From: Bolinopsis microptera
Lineage: Eukaryota > Ctenophora > Tentaculata > Lobata > Bolinopsidae
Direction: 5' to 3'
NCBI RefSeq assembly: GCF_026151205.1
Contig: NC_087080.1
Coordinates: forward strand, 6,365,096-6,429,095
DNA length: 64,000 nucleotides
Shown: positions 1 through 12,592 of the stretch, piece by piece
Numbering within the stretch: position 1 is the first letter of the stretch
Layout: each line of letters starts with the position of its first letter
Made by a program: the position numbers and the translations under genes
The notes under the pieces: generated by a model
Seen by the model: only the letters and a program-made list of their open reading frames with translations
The model's database searches: none
What the model was told of the DNA's origin: nothing

Positions 1-3000
1 ATACAGCTAACATTTGCTAGTTTTAAAAGAGCTATCCAGATCACTGAATTTTAAGGAAAATTCACCGTTAGCTCTAATTTGCGAAGGAAAAATGCGAAAT
101 TTAATTTTTGTGGACATAGGTTTTTTGTTTGAAGTTTGGAAGTGTTCCTATTTAGTTCAATATTTAAACCTCTGCTGTCTACACCTCACGAAGTGTCAAG
201 AAACCGTACCAGAACTTGTTTTTAAGAGTCACAATACCATGTTTCATGAAAACTTATACTTGTACTGACTACCACGGCCCAGTACAGTTCTAGTTTTCAT
301 GGCCAAAACCGTAGGAATAATCGGTATTTTCTACTCTCCCGTGAGTAATTCAAAGCTTAATGTTATCTGAACATTCCCAAATCATTACCTCGGACCGTGA
401 AATCATATTGCCTATTTTACAACTGAAAGTTCTAGAATAACATTCAGAAACTCAAACATTTGCCGAGTGCCGACTACTACTTCTTACAGCCGTAATAAAT
501 CTTAAGAATTTGTAATGCGCTTGGAGTTCTAAGTGCCGAGATACCACGCCCTTTCCTTGGCAATTCTAGCCAATTTCGTCAGCCCAAATGACGATATCTT
601 ATACAGGCCAATGTCAACACTTAAAACGTGGTGTTAAGGAGTTTTTTTAGTTCTAATTATAACAACGTTTTGTTGTAATTACATCTTTGCTAGTGAAGGT
701 GTGACATAGTCTAATGTCTAAAAAGTCTTAAAATGGATATGACATAGTGTATCGTCCTAACTCCTAAGATTGTCTAGATTGTTCGTCTGAAATCTGTTCA
801 CCTTTCTCTAGACCTTTAATATGAGCCGGTAGTACGATATCAGGTGGTAAACGGCATAGTTTCGGTCTAGAATACCATGTACTAAACACTACTACTAGTA
901 CTAGCGACTACTTGCTAGCAGTTGTAGAATGTAGGGGCTAGGGTTAAGTTCATCTTTCAACGCGCAACTTTCCCCTTTCCACAGTTCTTCTAACATTCTT
1001 CTTATCTTTAACATTGGAAAATAATAGTTAAATAGTAAAACTAATAAGACACCAAAAGTTACAGAACGATCGGTTTAACTATTAAAATGTAAAATGCAGT
1101 GACTAGTCTCAGTTATAACGACGTCTCATTTCTGGATCGGTGATCAGTAAAATGTGACACAAATCATCGGCAAGGCACTAGAATCCTTAAAAGTATACGT
1201 GTAAGCATTACTATTAAGTAATATAAGTAAGGGAGTCGTGAAGGCTGAGTCCACCTCGGTACCTGGCCATTTACAGGATCTTAAAATTATTGTGTTTTTA
1301 TTCTCTACGGTATTTAATTCAGGCCTATATATAGGGTCTAAAGAGCTGAGAACAGATAATATTAACCTGTAAATGGTTAAGTGTAATAAAATCATGCAAC
1401 ATTTATAATTGAGTTCAATGCCTCTGATGATGGAGAGATACTCTAATAAACTGTTCAGATAACCCAGGCTTCATTTGTCTTCAACATCAACATTATTTTC
1501 CAGGTTAAGTGAGTGTTTCTAAGGGATTTAAAGGGATCGTCCACATTACAATTTATATTGAGTAAGTAAAGCCAGATTTAGGCCATTTTTGTCCTCCGTA
1601 AGCTAATTTGCACATAGCTATTGTGAAGAAATTAGCGGTCCTGCTTTTCCAATGAAGGAACACTACGTAATAAGCTCAAGCTGTAGAAAGTATTAAGCTG
1701 ATCAATCAACTTTTATTATTTCTTTAAAGTTATGATAATATCTGAAAAAGTCTTGTACATGATATCATCGACCTTGATTGTCAACTTGTGGAAAATTAGT
1801 TCTCTAGTAAGTCCTCATGGAGATTATTTTACAGCTTCTTAACAGTATTTTGCAGTTGTGCCGCCCATTAATAAGTCATCCCCAAAGCATTATTACATTC
1901 AGTTTGCTGTGTGCAGAAGGTACTTACCAATTTAAATGGGCTCTGAGGGTAAAATTGCTGTTAAATTTAGGGCATAAAAACTGATATTTATTTTACATAG
2001 TAATGTACTGTGTGCTGGTCCCAAGTCCAGACGCCTTCATTAATTGGTTTTTAACACAATGGCCCTGTCTAGTCGTTATCTACTGTTAATATGATTACTG
2101 CTGGAGATCATAGACATCACATTTACTGTGATAAAATACAAAAGTAATCAATAATTGAGTAATGTGAATTAGACTGTCATTAACATTATTAGCATATTAT
2201 TCTGTATTTAAATGGCTTCCTGTGCCGTGATCTATAAATATTTATTCATAACAATGCCAAAATATGTCAAGTCTTACATGTTGTATACAGAGCAGCGCTC
2301 AGTTTCAATCTATCTGGCAACTTGTCATATTTGAATTCTTTCAAAATAGTATAATATAAACTGTATCAAATTTAAAAATTTTACAATAGACCATGTTTAT
2401 TGTTTGTAATTATTAACAAATGGACATCAGATAGTTGACTTTAGCAGTATACACAGTACACATAGCCAAATATAATAAAATTGTCTCTAAAGTATGCCAG
2501 TTTGGTTACTATAATAATGTAATGTTATTATATTGGAGCGAAAGAAGGAATTAACAAGTTTCTGCTCGTCTCAGCGTCTCCGAATTGAACTAAATTTAAC
2601 TCTGTCCAACATACTAGTACAGCAGTTCTTCTGCTATACTAACTGATTTGCCAAGCACAAATCAGCAGAATATGTCATCGAGAAATAGTGAAGTCAAACA
2701 GAATTAATATATTTATAGTACTGGAAGTTATTTATCAAACTTCGCATATAATTGGTAGTCAGGAAGTCTAGCTTACCGTACTGTTTAAATATCACCGGAA
2801 AATCAGAATTAAACTTTTTAACTAAAAACCCCGTATAATATATTAAAACCAATATAAACCTTCAAAACTGGTGAATTTTATAAAATTTAATTTACAGAAT
2901 ACATTTAAAATATTTGTAGAATTCTAAAGAATCGGAGATTTCTCACCAATCACCCGTAATTAGTGAAGGGATATTTAATTAGTGAATCTGTACTTTGATT

Positions 3001-4532
3001 AGTGTTAAATATTGGACCTCGCCACAACCTCGCCCAGTGCCTTATGAGGTTTGTAAAACATGTTAGACAGTAGCAGGGTGAAGCAGTACAACCTTACTTA
3101 GCAACTGCAACCTCACTTAGCCAATAGCCCTGTGTTAAACTCGTGTGCCATGTTTTGGCCCCTAATTTCATGTCCGATTTAAAGGCCAACTTGTTAGTTA
3201 AAAAATGTATTTTGGTAAAACGATAATTTATTTTTAAAGTTTATGACACAATCAAACAATATTAATATATCTATACAGTTAGGGCATTATGGATATTTTC
3301 TGGGAACTAATTTGCTACAACTACAAGTATTTCTGTGGAAGAATGTGTTCCCAGCTCCCAGGAACCACCCCAAAGAGTTGTAAAAGTAAATCTGATGGAC
3401 AAAACTATCTAGAGAGTATTTTCTCCAGGCAACTTACTATGAACAAACCTTCGTTTGGAAGGTATTACAGACTTCTGGATGAATGCAAAATAGCCGCAAC
3501 TAACATATTTATATACAACTTATTATAGTATTATGGGCTAAAACACTTACTTTTTGAATTATTAAGTTATTAGTGAAAAACTGATTGTTGGCTTCACGAT
3601 TTAACGGAAATATAGGTGGGTTATAAATTGGGCTGATAGAGGTCACACATTGTATAATTTCAAATATTCATACTTGGGAATGACTTTAGTGTTAGAAATT
3701 CTCATAATATAAGTTGGTGTTACAGTTAGAAAGTAAACATGGTGAGGGTAAACAATACACAGTGGTATAAGGAGTACGTACTTTTTTCACATGAAAAACT
3801 TGTGTAAGTATACACTAATGAGCGTGTTGACGGCACTAATCATCAGTTGTTACTTCTCCTAGATGATCTCAAGATGTTCGGTTGTATGCAGCTGTCTAGG
3901 TAGATTTAGTTCAGATGATGGTATAGGGTTGGGATCTCGCGAAGAATGATGAGAAAATAATAATGTTGATAAACATTCCAGCGAGCTCCAGAGCACAATC
4001 TACCTTATTTTAACGCATTCTTGAGGTATTGATCCCTTTGGGAGCTGAATGTTTTATCGGCTATCTAGATCCCTAACTTCTCCCTTATTGAAAATATCTT
4101 ACTTATTGACAGTAACTTACTCATCAGCTGTAGCTTCTGTCTTTACTTCAGAGTGAGGTGGTGCCCTGTTTGTAAAGATTTTAGGCTCTTAAAACATCTC
4201 CCCATTTCATCTGCACTCCAATCAGTCGTACGTCTTGATGGTCTATTCAGTAACACTAGTTGACACACTCCCCATGAGAATCGGAAAGTGGCGTACCGCG
4301 TACTGCACTAATAATATGTCAAATGAAAATGTATGGTTTCAAATTCCTACACGATATGTAAAATATATATATCGATACTATTGCATGATAGATAAAATTA
4401 GAGTTAAATAGATTCGTTTAACGATGTACACATGTATATTATTGCAAAATTTGACACGCACATACACTGCAGCAACTCGACACAGCACATTATATCTTAA
4501 AACATAACCGCTGATCAACCACATTATTTCAG
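1..4532. other. No recognised gene; probable intron or upstream DNA of the ARRDC gene
   Basis: I see no convincing exon here. An ATG-initiated frame of 79 codons at 3289-3528 (+) matches no family I know and is treated as chance. The arrestin N-terminal half must be encoded upstream of 4533, but I could not find its exons here. They may be short exons I missed or lie outside the window. Confidence 0.5.
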
Positions 4533-5212
4533 ATGCAGCATCGCCGATGACCAACAGTGGGAGTAAAAAGTTCGGTTGTCTCTGCTGCACAACTGGTCCC
4601 CTCAGTGCTACACTGTCCCTCCCCAAGCTGGGGTACGTGTGTGGGGAGACCATCTTCTTTTCCGCTAGTATAGAGAATCTTAGCAACAAGGTCATGACCA
4701 AATCAACGATAAAGCTGATCGAGCGCGATATTTTCATATCAGCGCGTGGCAAGCAGCGGCACTCAAACCGGATAATATTGACCCACCAGGAGGAAACCAT
4801 TGCACCGGGTGCCAGTTTCACGTGGAGTAATGTCGGGCTCCTCATACCCCCTCTCCCACCCTCCCAGCTCATCTACTGTAACATCATCGATATAATATAC
4901 ACTGTGGAGCTCAGTGTGGATCCCTCAGGGATTGGGTTTGATCTGGACGTTCCGGTGAACATCACCATCGGTACAATCCCACTTCGTCAACAGTACCAAC
5001 ACATCAACTACCAATACCAGCCGGACGCAAACGCACCGCCTCCAGCAATAGGTGCACCGCCACCAGACATGAGTGCACCCCCACCACCCAGCTATGGAGA
5101 AGTGGCGCACGGTGGGGCGGCGATGGAGGGAACTGAGGGAGAAGGGAATGAGGTCCAGGGAGGTGGGACTTACGCTCCTAGTTATCCGACTTATGCGTTT
5201 AATAAGAGTTAA
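4533..5212 (+). CDS. Arrestin domain-containing protein (ARRDC/alpha-arrestin type), C-terminal exon
   Basis: This is the terminal coding exon of an alpha-arrestin family protein. Such proteins act as adaptors that link membrane cargo to NEDD4-type ubiquitin ligases. The frame is open from a pyrimidine-tract acceptor ending in AG at 4531-4532, and the first ATG is at 4547. The start is probably exon entry, because only the C-terminal arrestin domain is present. Family hallmarks read in order: a cysteine pair region (FGCLCCTTGP), a GYVCGETI strand, the IENLSNK turn, IAPGASFTW, LIPPLPPSQLIYCNIIDIIY and the closing strand ITIGTIPL at about residue 145. A proline-rich tail follows. It contains PPSY, which fits the PPxY motif bound by WW domains. 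The N-terminal arrestin domain is not seen in the window. Class assignment is firm; the exact paralogue is not. Confidence 0.88.
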
Positions 5213-5800
5213 CTTCAAGACAGTTTACTCTTTATTCTAGTCACTAACTGGTCACTAACTGGTCACTAACTGGTCACTAACTGGTCACTAACTGGTCACT
5301 GACTGGTTACTAACTGGTCACTAACTGGTTACTAACTAGTCATTAACTAACAATTGTACAGTGCTTCGAGTATGAGATTCATACTGCGACTGCTAGCCCT
5401 ATTACAGATAATTTAGGATCTGTTGAGCTGTTGAGGGAACATCACGGACATTTGGTGGGTATATCGGAGTTGCAATTATGGCTGATTGTTTTTATCAACT
5501 ATACTGCTTTGAGAATAGTCAGGTTAGAGTCAGGTTCCGCTTTAGGTTATGAACACTAGAAACACAAGTCAGTTATGTAAATAATCATCACTGATGTGGT
5601 GAGAATATGCTGTTTTGTTTACTTTGATCTAGCTGCTGTTTTTTGCTTTTCTTATAATACTGCTTGAAGAATGTTTGCGAAAGAAAATACCGCATGTAAT
5701 TGTACACTGTAGTGTTTTTAAACAACGTTTTAGTTTATGATAATTGGTTGATGAATATAACTGTTTGGTTTTTTTTGAAATCTTGAGCGATTTATTTCCC
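5213..5800 (+). other. Probable 3'UTR of the ARRDC-type gene
   Basis: Non-coding stretch between the TAA at 5210-5212 and the first good AATAAA at 5801. It includes an 11-bp minisatellite near its start. The extent is inferred. Confidence 0.45.
5238..5349. repeat. 11-bp minisatellite (GTCACTAACTG)n
   Basis: About ten head-to-tail copies of GTCACTAACTG with a few single-base variants (GTTACTAACTG, GTCACTGACTG). It starts some 25 bases after the ARRDC stop codon, so it is probably transcribed in the 3'UTR. Confidence 0.9.
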
Positions 5801-5806
5801 AATAAA
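5801..5806 (+). terminator. Candidate poly(A) signal AATAAA of the ARRDC gene
   Basis: Canonical AATAAA about 590 bases after the stop codon, followed by TG-containing sequence. No closer canonical hexamer was seen. Confidence 0.45.
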
Positions 5807-5860
5807 AATGCATTGCATGTGATCCAGTTGAATCTTGATCTTCATATAATCGATATGGTA

Positions 5861-5955
5861 CACGTACTCTAGTTCGAATAGCACACTAGTTCGACACGTA
5901 CTCTAGTTTGAACTATAGTTATCGAACTAGAGTGCGTGTCGAACTAGAGTACGTG
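5861..5955. repeat. Inverted repeat built from CGAACTAGAGTACGTG units
   Basis: Two inverted and two direct near-copies of a roughly 17-base motif (CACGTACTCTAGTTCGA and its complement) face each other across a centre reading ACTATAGTT. One more copy lies far away at 62772-62795, so the motif is dispersed. Confidence 0.8.
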
Positions 5956-7860
5956 CATTTCTGAATATAACAATTTTCTGAGTTATGGAAAGTATTCAAG
6001 GCAATGTAACTATTTTTAGTTAATATTATAAGAAATAGTGTCAGTAATTCAAGAAAATGTGCTGATTGCTGAATCGATAATTTTTATCATGTTGTCTTTT
6101 TTATTTCACACTGTACTTTCAGTTATGATCTTTGTTTTATTGAGAGTGAAAACTGCTCAACATTAAAATTAATTGGTGTACTGATTTATCGAAAATTACT
6201 GACACATTATAAAACCTCTAACACCTGCAATGTTAAGAATAACACGGCAATCAAAATTTGCTTGCCCACTGCCCAGAGTCGAGAAGCCTTTGAAAACCCG
6301 AGTTTACCGAATATAAACACAGGGCGCGGTAAGCAAAAACCCGAGATTCCTGTATTTTTAATCCAGGGCGGGGTTAGCAACTAATGGTTAGCAACTTGCG
6401 GACTTGCCCCTCTCCCTTTACCACTTACCTATTCTTCTTACCCATTACTCTATAACTCACTATCGTGACACATGCAGATGTCTAGTGAATGTGTCTAACT
6501 CCGCATATAATCCGTACAGATCATGGATTGTTAAACATTTAGTCTACCAAAAATAGGCCATATTTTAGCTAAACTTAATGTTGTTAACTAATTATTTGTG
6601 ATTAGTGACTAAATGAGCTGATGACTAATCTAATTGTTGGCCAAGATTTTTTGGTGGTAGCACAGAATGGTTAGAGGTGTTAAAGAAATTCAAGAAGAAA
6701 GTATTGATTTTAAATTTGTTATATTTTTCTCGATATTATCCCAACATTTTTTAATTTGCATGAAATTTCAAACAAATTTAACAGGGAAGGCCAAAAGTTT
6801 GACGGAAAGTTTTGCAAATTAAGAATTTAAAGTTTTTCAAAAAAATGGTGTTAACATACATTTTTCGGATCTAAGACCCTAACTCGATGTTACAGATCTC
6901 GAATAAGGCTCGCTGTACACGTTCAACCTAAATGATATGCTGTTCGCACTCGTTACACTCCAGTACTTTTCCTAACTAAACTGCATTCCAAAGTGCGCAT
7001 CACACTATCACACTATCACTGCACGTTCTTAAGAATTGCGTTTAGCAAGCCTCAGATCCCACGGTTGAAGCCTCTTCTCCTCCTTCGAGCTCCACGATTC
7101 CTTCCAAATATCATTTGCAGTGGGAAAAACTCACAGAACAACCTATCATTACAGTCACATATTGCTCCTCAGTCCTCACACAAGCTCCACAACAAAGACA
7201 TGCGCTAGACTTGGTGTTAGGAATAAGACCGGGTCTAATGTTATGGCATGTAAATACTAAACATTCTATTCATATCTTGTTTATACACCGCTTTATACCC
7301 GTGTTATAACATATACCTTATTCAGTTACACTGTTGAAAGTAAACGGCGTGGCCAGTAAATAACATCATCAAAAGTAAAGTCATCCGACCGAGAAATTCC
7401 TTTCCCAACACCACTTGTGATATAATAGTGTCAGGTATTCAAGAGCTCTTGTCTATTACAATTATTGTATTCAATTTTGTGATTTATGAACAAAACGGCG
7501 CGGAGGTAACCCGTCACTGAGCCATTATTGTAAGCTGCACCGGTTATTATTCGCATTGTGCAGAAGAATAATTACAAGAATATTTAGCGAGATATTTGAC
7601 ACATGTTCTTCTTCCCGGGCAAATTTCTGTAAGATGTCATAATTATTGTGTGTATTAACTATTAGTTTCATAATTGTGTGATAATTCGAGTAATTTGGAG
7701 AAAACTAATTTATTGATACGTTAAATGCAGAGTTAGTGTGTAAGGCATGTTCTAATTTGAGATGTGTCAATGCAGCGAAAATAACATACCGAACTAATAA
7801 TAATCATAGTGCTTTCAGTGTTAAATTGGAGTTGGAACTGTGCCCTCTTTAATTTAACAC
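5956..7860. other. No gene recognised
   Basis: AT-rich sequence with short chance frames only. The frames near 6993-7309 have no recognisable domain or splice context. Confidence 0.5.
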
Positions 7861-8133
7861 GTGTGTAGCTTGACAAGTCTTTAATGTTGTTGAGTTACAC
7901 GTACAATATTAACTGATATTAGTCGCTATCTTAAAGCTACCACACAGGGTTTACTTTAATACAATTACTAAAGAATTATCCATTCGGTTACTTAGATAAA
8001 GACTCGTTATCCTAAGTAACCGAATGGATAATTCCTCAGTAATGGTATTAATGTAAACCCTGTGTGGTAGCTTTAGGATAGCGACTAATATTAGTAAATA
8101 TTGTACGTGTAACTCAACAATCAAGCTGCACAC
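7861..8133. mobile_element. Hairpin MITE-like element (about 273 bp)
   Basis: The two halves are long near-complements. The left end GTGTGTAGCTTGA pairs with the right end TCAAGCTGCACAC. The inner stem at 7974-7995 pairs perfectly with 8012-8033, leaving a 16-base loop. A 13-base insertion near the left end (about 7874-7886) is absent from the right arm. No transposase is present. I could not define a target-site duplication. Confidence 0.8.
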
Positions 8134-9483
8134 TAAAGGCTAGAACCGCTGACTCCTCATATGAGCATATGGCAGTGTTACCATGGTTACCGCTGGAGAT
8201 AGAACTGATCGTGGTAAAGCGCGGTTTTTTGTAACTTTTGTAAGGGGTAATTTTAAAACATCAACTAAGTGTCTAGCAAAAGTAGTAATAGTGTTATATT
8301 AGACAATTTTATCGGGTTTTATGGTGACTTCAAAGAAATAATAAGTTGGACTTTACAGTCAGGTGCTATCTTACTATGTATGTAAGTTTTTATATTATAC
8401 TGTTAAAAAATTAACTGTCAGACGAGAGTGTTTATTGGCAATTCAGATTTATATTATTTTCTATTGGGTTTTGTAAGAACTTGTGGTTTAAAGGACTCAT
8501 GATAAGGACTTTAAAGAAAAATAATTTGAAATTTAGAGACAGCTGGAACAATTTTAAAACATCCGCAAAAGTAAGCGTATTAATTCCGCCTAATTCAGAA
8601 TTTTGCAATTTTAGACATTTCTATCAGGTTTTGTAAGAACTTCAAAGAAAAAGTAAGTTGACATAATAATTAGAGTCCGATATTATCGGGCATCGGCATT
8701 TCGAGTCCTGGCCAGCGCCTTGAGGTCGGCAAAAAGTAACATTTCACCACTTGTTTCGAGTAAGTCTGAACAATATTCGGTTTAACTGGAGAACTGGTAA
8801 CAGGACGCGATTTACTCTAAAACCTGAGAATTGATAATTCACTTGATCGACTGTTAATTGACGTCATTAAAATAATCAATCACGCCAGACACTTCTGAAT
8901 TACAGTTTGAATTTCCAGGTATATTTGGAGTGATAGTTTTAGTAATAGTAGTATTAGATGCTATCGTGGAGAAGATGGTCGGTCTCCTGCACCTTTTCCG
9001 CCTCGACATGGTGAAAACCCCTAGGCATGTAACCTGCGTTCTGAAGGTGATCACGGCCCTTGCAGAAGGCTAGAAGGTCTTCATCTTCCTATAATTAACG
9101 AAACAGAATGAGAGATGATAACAGTTACAGTTAGACTTGATCATCAGTTCAGGGAGTAATTACTAATCACTAATCACTAATTACTAATCCAGGGAGTAAT
9201 TACTAAAGTGAGCGATACTATTGGTCAGATCCTTTCTAGATGACACAGGGATTATCTGTAGCAGGTGTGCTATTTGGTGGATGTAACATAATATGTGAAC
9301 ATAATGATATAATGTGTGATATTATGTGAACATAATGATATAATGTGAATTTTACAGTAACAGAATGGACTAGCGGTTGGTAGAGATGATAGTACTGGGC
9401 ATGTGTGAGAAATTAGAACTGGTTCGTTTAGGCTTGAACAGTAAGTGACAATGATATTCTTCAAAGATTTTTGTGCATTGAAA
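8134..9483. other. No gene recognised; small local repeats
   Basis: Contains a short run of ACTAATC/ATTACTA repeats near 9155-9210 and a near-duplication of GTGAACATAATGATATAATG at about 9293-9350. No coding signal is supported. Confidence 0.5.
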
Positions 9484-9530
9484 CCAGCCTGTACGGCAAT
9501 TTTTTTATAAACATTTGCCGTACAGGTTGG
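9484..9530. repeat. Short hairpin (16-bp stem, 15-base loop)
   Basis: CCAGCCTGTACGGCAA at 9484-9499 is complementary, with one mismatch, to TTGCCGTACAGGTTGG at 9515-9530. It could be a tiny foldback remnant; the function is unknown. Confidence 0.7.
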
Positions 9531-9972
9531 TATAAATACATTATCGGATCACGTACTGGAGTGCTTTTGTTATAAAATCTGACATATTATAATAAGATAA
9601 TGACAGCACAAAGGGCTAACTTGTATAAATTTTGACATTTAACAACGTCATATAGCACTATGGTGCGATCAACTGATTTTGAAGCCAACAGTTTCGCTTT
9701 ATAACCTTCAGAAACTGGGATTACTAGCACAATCCCTAGTATGAGCAGATAATTTGAAATTCTTGTGATTCTCTAAAGTTTTAGTGTGTTACATTTAACT
9801 TGAATGTGTTATTTCCGTAATCACTTAACTAAGTCATAAGTCTCATGAGAGTAACATAGTACATTAGCTGCAGCATATTTAGGGAATATTGAGTTACCAA
9901 TCGTTAGTTTTACAATTAGTTCAACATTAGTGAACGGTTAAATAAGTCAAGTAAGTACTAAGTACCTTCTCG
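9531..9972. other. No gene recognised
   Basis: AT-rich spacer before the 8-bp minisatellite. I see no coding or structured element. Confidence 0.5.
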
Positions 9973-10045
9973 GTAACTAAGTAACTAAGTAACTAAGTAA
10001 CTAAGTAACTAAGTAACTAAGTAACTAAGTAACTAAGTAACTAAG
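9973..10045. repeat. 8-bp minisatellite (GTAACTAA)n
   Basis: Nine or so perfect GTAACTAA units. GTACCTTCTCGGTAACT occurs at both edges, which suggests expansion between two copies of that sequence. The array abuts the truncated 3' side of the neighbouring pseudogene. Confidence 0.9.
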
Positions 10046-10065
10046 TACCTTCTCGGTAACTCCTG

Positions 10066-10338
10066 TTACCTTCTGACAAATGTATCTGAACTCCGCTCAG
10101 ATTGAGTTTCCCATCCTCTGGTTCTGTACCTGGTTTGGACATAGCTTGTAGCATCAGGATGACCACATTAACCTCTGTCTCCCCCTCTGGCATTCCAGTG
10201 TCCCCACTGTCCCCACTCGTCACTGTTTCCTACTGATGACTCACCTTAGTCAGGTTCTGGTCCTACAAAACAAGCAGTGATGTCCACCAGGATCAGGACC
10301 ACCAGTATGTTCAGCAGTGTTGTCAGCTTGCAACACAT
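10066..10338 (-). pseudogene. Truncated paralogue of the secreted TSP1-like protein genes
   Basis: A third, broken member of the gene cluster at 10.7-13.3 kb. Reading from an ATG at 10338, a signal peptide (MCCKLTTLLNILVVL...) matches the starts of both full-length paralogues, and the sequence around the ATG (GCATGTGTT, CCTCTCTTT upstream) matches the gene at 10706. An in-frame TAA follows shortly after. The same frame then resumes with SDEWGQWGHW, like the WGEWGMW segment of the neighbour, meets a second TAA just before CGHPDATSYVQTRYRTR, and stops for good at 10066. The C-terminal domain is missing and the GTAACTAA minisatellite begins close by. Two in-frame stops plus the truncation indicate a pseudogene. 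Splicing around the stops cannot be excluded but would not restore the missing domain. Confidence 0.8.
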
Positions 10339-10705
10339 GCTAAAGAGAGGTGTTTATTGTTGGTTGTAATAGAGATACAACGTGTTGGGACGGTGATGGA
10401 TATAATGGTTAGATAATTAAGTTATGTTTGGAATTAGGCAGAAGAACGAGCCGCCATAGATCAACCAAGTACTGGATAAAAACTAGTGATAGATTTTATC
10501 CACTTTATATTGTAGTTGACTGATGAGAATAACACAAATGACTTTCAAAGCGTAGATCAATAAAACACAGACAACTTAATTTTTAGCAATTTAGATATTT
10601 TCTTAAAACTAATAGACAAACAAAAGTATTTTAATACAGAAATTGAAAAACTAACTAAGCTTTAAAACAGCATATTTCACCAAACTAATCCTGTTATCGA
10701 ATCTC
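10339..10705. other. Intergenic spacer, upstream of the pseudogene and downstream of the 10706 gene
   Basis: Its first ~60 bases match the sequence just upstream of the neighbouring paralogue's ATG (AAAGAGAGG ... TGTTGGTT), a remnant of the duplicated promoter or 5'UTR. The rest is AT-rich with no feature I can name. Confidence 0.5.
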
Positions 10706-11329
10706 TTAAATCTGTTCTGGCTCTACGTAATCAGCGAAATACCAACCATTATTTGTGTCGCTGGTTATCTCAGTGTGCCAGGTAGGACTCCACCAGGTCT
10801 TGTACTCACCATTTATCATCGCCCCCATGTATTTAATATAGACGGCGTTGCCAGAGTCAGAGAAGAGATAAAGAGAAATGAGTTTCCTGATGTCGAAAGT
10901 GTTAAAGCATCCCTGTTGTCCACCTCTCCAGTGAGAGCCTTCACCGTCTGGAGCGTCCCAGGTTGCTGAGTACGTTCTACAGTGGATGTGGTCCTGTCGG
11001 ATCCCCAAAGACAGAGACGCTGTAGTTCCAGCATAGTAAAGGTCAGGTAGGTTGATGTATACGCCATCGATTATCTTGCAAACTTCAGCGAACCTTGTTT
11101 CGGTTTCACTCTTCCCGCTTTCTCCATTCGCACAGCTTTCTTTGAGGCAATCTCTGGTTCTGATCCTGACTTGGTTAAAACCTGTAATATCACTTGGACC
11201 ACATACCCCCTCATCCAACCACATACCCCACTCTCCCCAATCACTGTAGTCACTGTCTTCTGCCGTACAAGCAGTGATGATGACCAGGACCACCACTATG
11301 TTCAGCACTGTTGCTAGCTTGGAACACAT
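10706..11329 (-). CDS. Secreted protein with TSP1-like segment and C-terminal beta-domain, paralogue 1
   Basis: A 207-residue, apparently intronless secreted protein. Residues 1-23 form a classic signal peptide (MCSKLATVLNIVVVLVIITA, then CTA). Residues about 28-75 carry a tryptophan ladder (DWGEWGMW), a CGPSDITG turn and an RIRTRDC strand. These resemble a thrombospondin type-1 repeat but lack the usual CSxxC signature. From about residue 90 a cysteine-containing domain begins with VYINLPDLYYAGTTASLSLG, includes WDAPDGEGSHWRGGQQGCF and ends near NNGWYFADYV. Its AGT-containing opening and WY ending recall PLAT/LH2-like beta-sandwiches, but that is only a guess. The start is an ATG matching the paralogue's. 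It is likely extracellular; the function is unknown. It lies between a full-length copy (12651) and a dead one (10066). Confidence 0.8.
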   Translation of the reverse strand: MCSKLATVLNIVVVLVIITACTAEDSDYSDWGEWGMWLDEGVCGPSDITGFNQVRIRTRDCLKESCANGESGKSETETRFAEVCKIIDGVYINLPDLYYAGTTASLSLGIRQDHIHCRTYSATWDAPDGEGSHWRGGQQGCFNTFDIRKLISLYLFSDSGNAVYIKYMGAMINGEYKTWWSPTWHTEITSDTNNGWYFADYVEPEQI

Positions 11330-12592
11330 GCTAAAGAGAGGAATTCACTGTTGGTTAGAGTAGCCACAATATCAGTGCAAAAATAGTAAAATATTGCATT
11401 GAAACTTTGATGGATTCGGTTAGCTATATAATGAAATCAGTCCTCGGAATAAAAGCAACAAAATTTGAAATTAGGCCAATTATCAGTGTTTTGGTTTTCA
11501 ATTTTGGATTTTAAACTTATATTAATTGTTATAATATAGCAGAACTTTAAGCCGCGACAGATAAGAATCGTTAAAATCAATGACCTTAGAAAGGAACCTT
11601 TTCGTTTCATGTTAAGATTTTAAAGAGAGAAAATATTTGATTCGCAGTCACAGAGGAAAAAGCACACTAATAAGTAAGTTGGAAGAAAGAGCTATAAATA
11701 TAGCTTTGAGATTTACCAGATACTTGTTAAATCAGTGAGGTGCAGAAATGTAATAGATGAAGATAACAATCAATTATTATCGATTGTAAAAACGTTCAGG
11801 TGTTGCTAGTCTCACTTATATGACTAAATATTCCACTATATAGATTTCTTAACCAACTTGTAAATACTAGTTTTCCATCCATCAAGACTTCTTTATGCAA
11901 ATTATTGTCTAATAATGAGCTTTAAGAAAAGTATGTACTATTATATTTTAGTTTGTTAATGATCTAGGTGTTGATGGAGAGGATGACAATTGACAATTAA
12001 CGTGAGAAATTAATTTTCTCTAAATTTATCACTTACTGGTTATTAACAAAGAGTAACCAGTGAGTGATAATAATGGGTCTAAGTCACATCCAGTTAGCAC
12101 TAGAGGTTCTTAATTTTTTTCATTATTCTTTCCCATTTACTTTTAGAGTTTTAGCTGGTTTTTCACGCGTTTTTGCCAATTTTATAAAGCCATTAAATTT
12201 CATAATGTTAACTAGCTATTGGATTAATCACAATGGACTTCGGAAAAAAAATTAAAGAGTTATATTAGTAAGATCACAAAACTCGAGGTAGTTACTAGTT
12301 GTGTTCAATCCAACAGCCTATAATGTTATGAAACAGTAATGGCTTTAATCGCTATCCTCAAGTTTTTTACGCGATCCTCTGATTTTACGTGATTTTTACG
12401 CAACAATTCGACAACCGAGGAGATACTTGAAGCTGCCTGCTATGCACAAACAAATGAGACTATCAATAGTCGTTTTGGCAATTATTGAATAAATATCATG
12501 AAATACATTTTTAATAAAATATTTAAAATCGCACAGAGAAGTGACGACGATTGGGATTCCGATTAGAACATGTAGACTTGATCTGGTACCAT
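11330..12592. other. Spacer between paralogues, with a small hairpin
   Basis: No gene is supported. At 12027-12070, TTATCACTTACTGGTTA and its near-perfect complement form a 17-bp stem with a 10-base loop. The first ~60 bases upstream of 11329 resemble the upstream of the pseudogene start, so a minus-strand promoter or 5'UTR probably lies there. Confidence 0.5.

Noticed and set aside
4378-5218. Minus-strand frames opposite the arrestin exon
   Set aside because: Shadows of the real + strand coding sequence.
7115-7309. Overlapping frames near 7.0-7.3 kb
   Set aside because: No domain and no splice-site support; length is within chance expectation.
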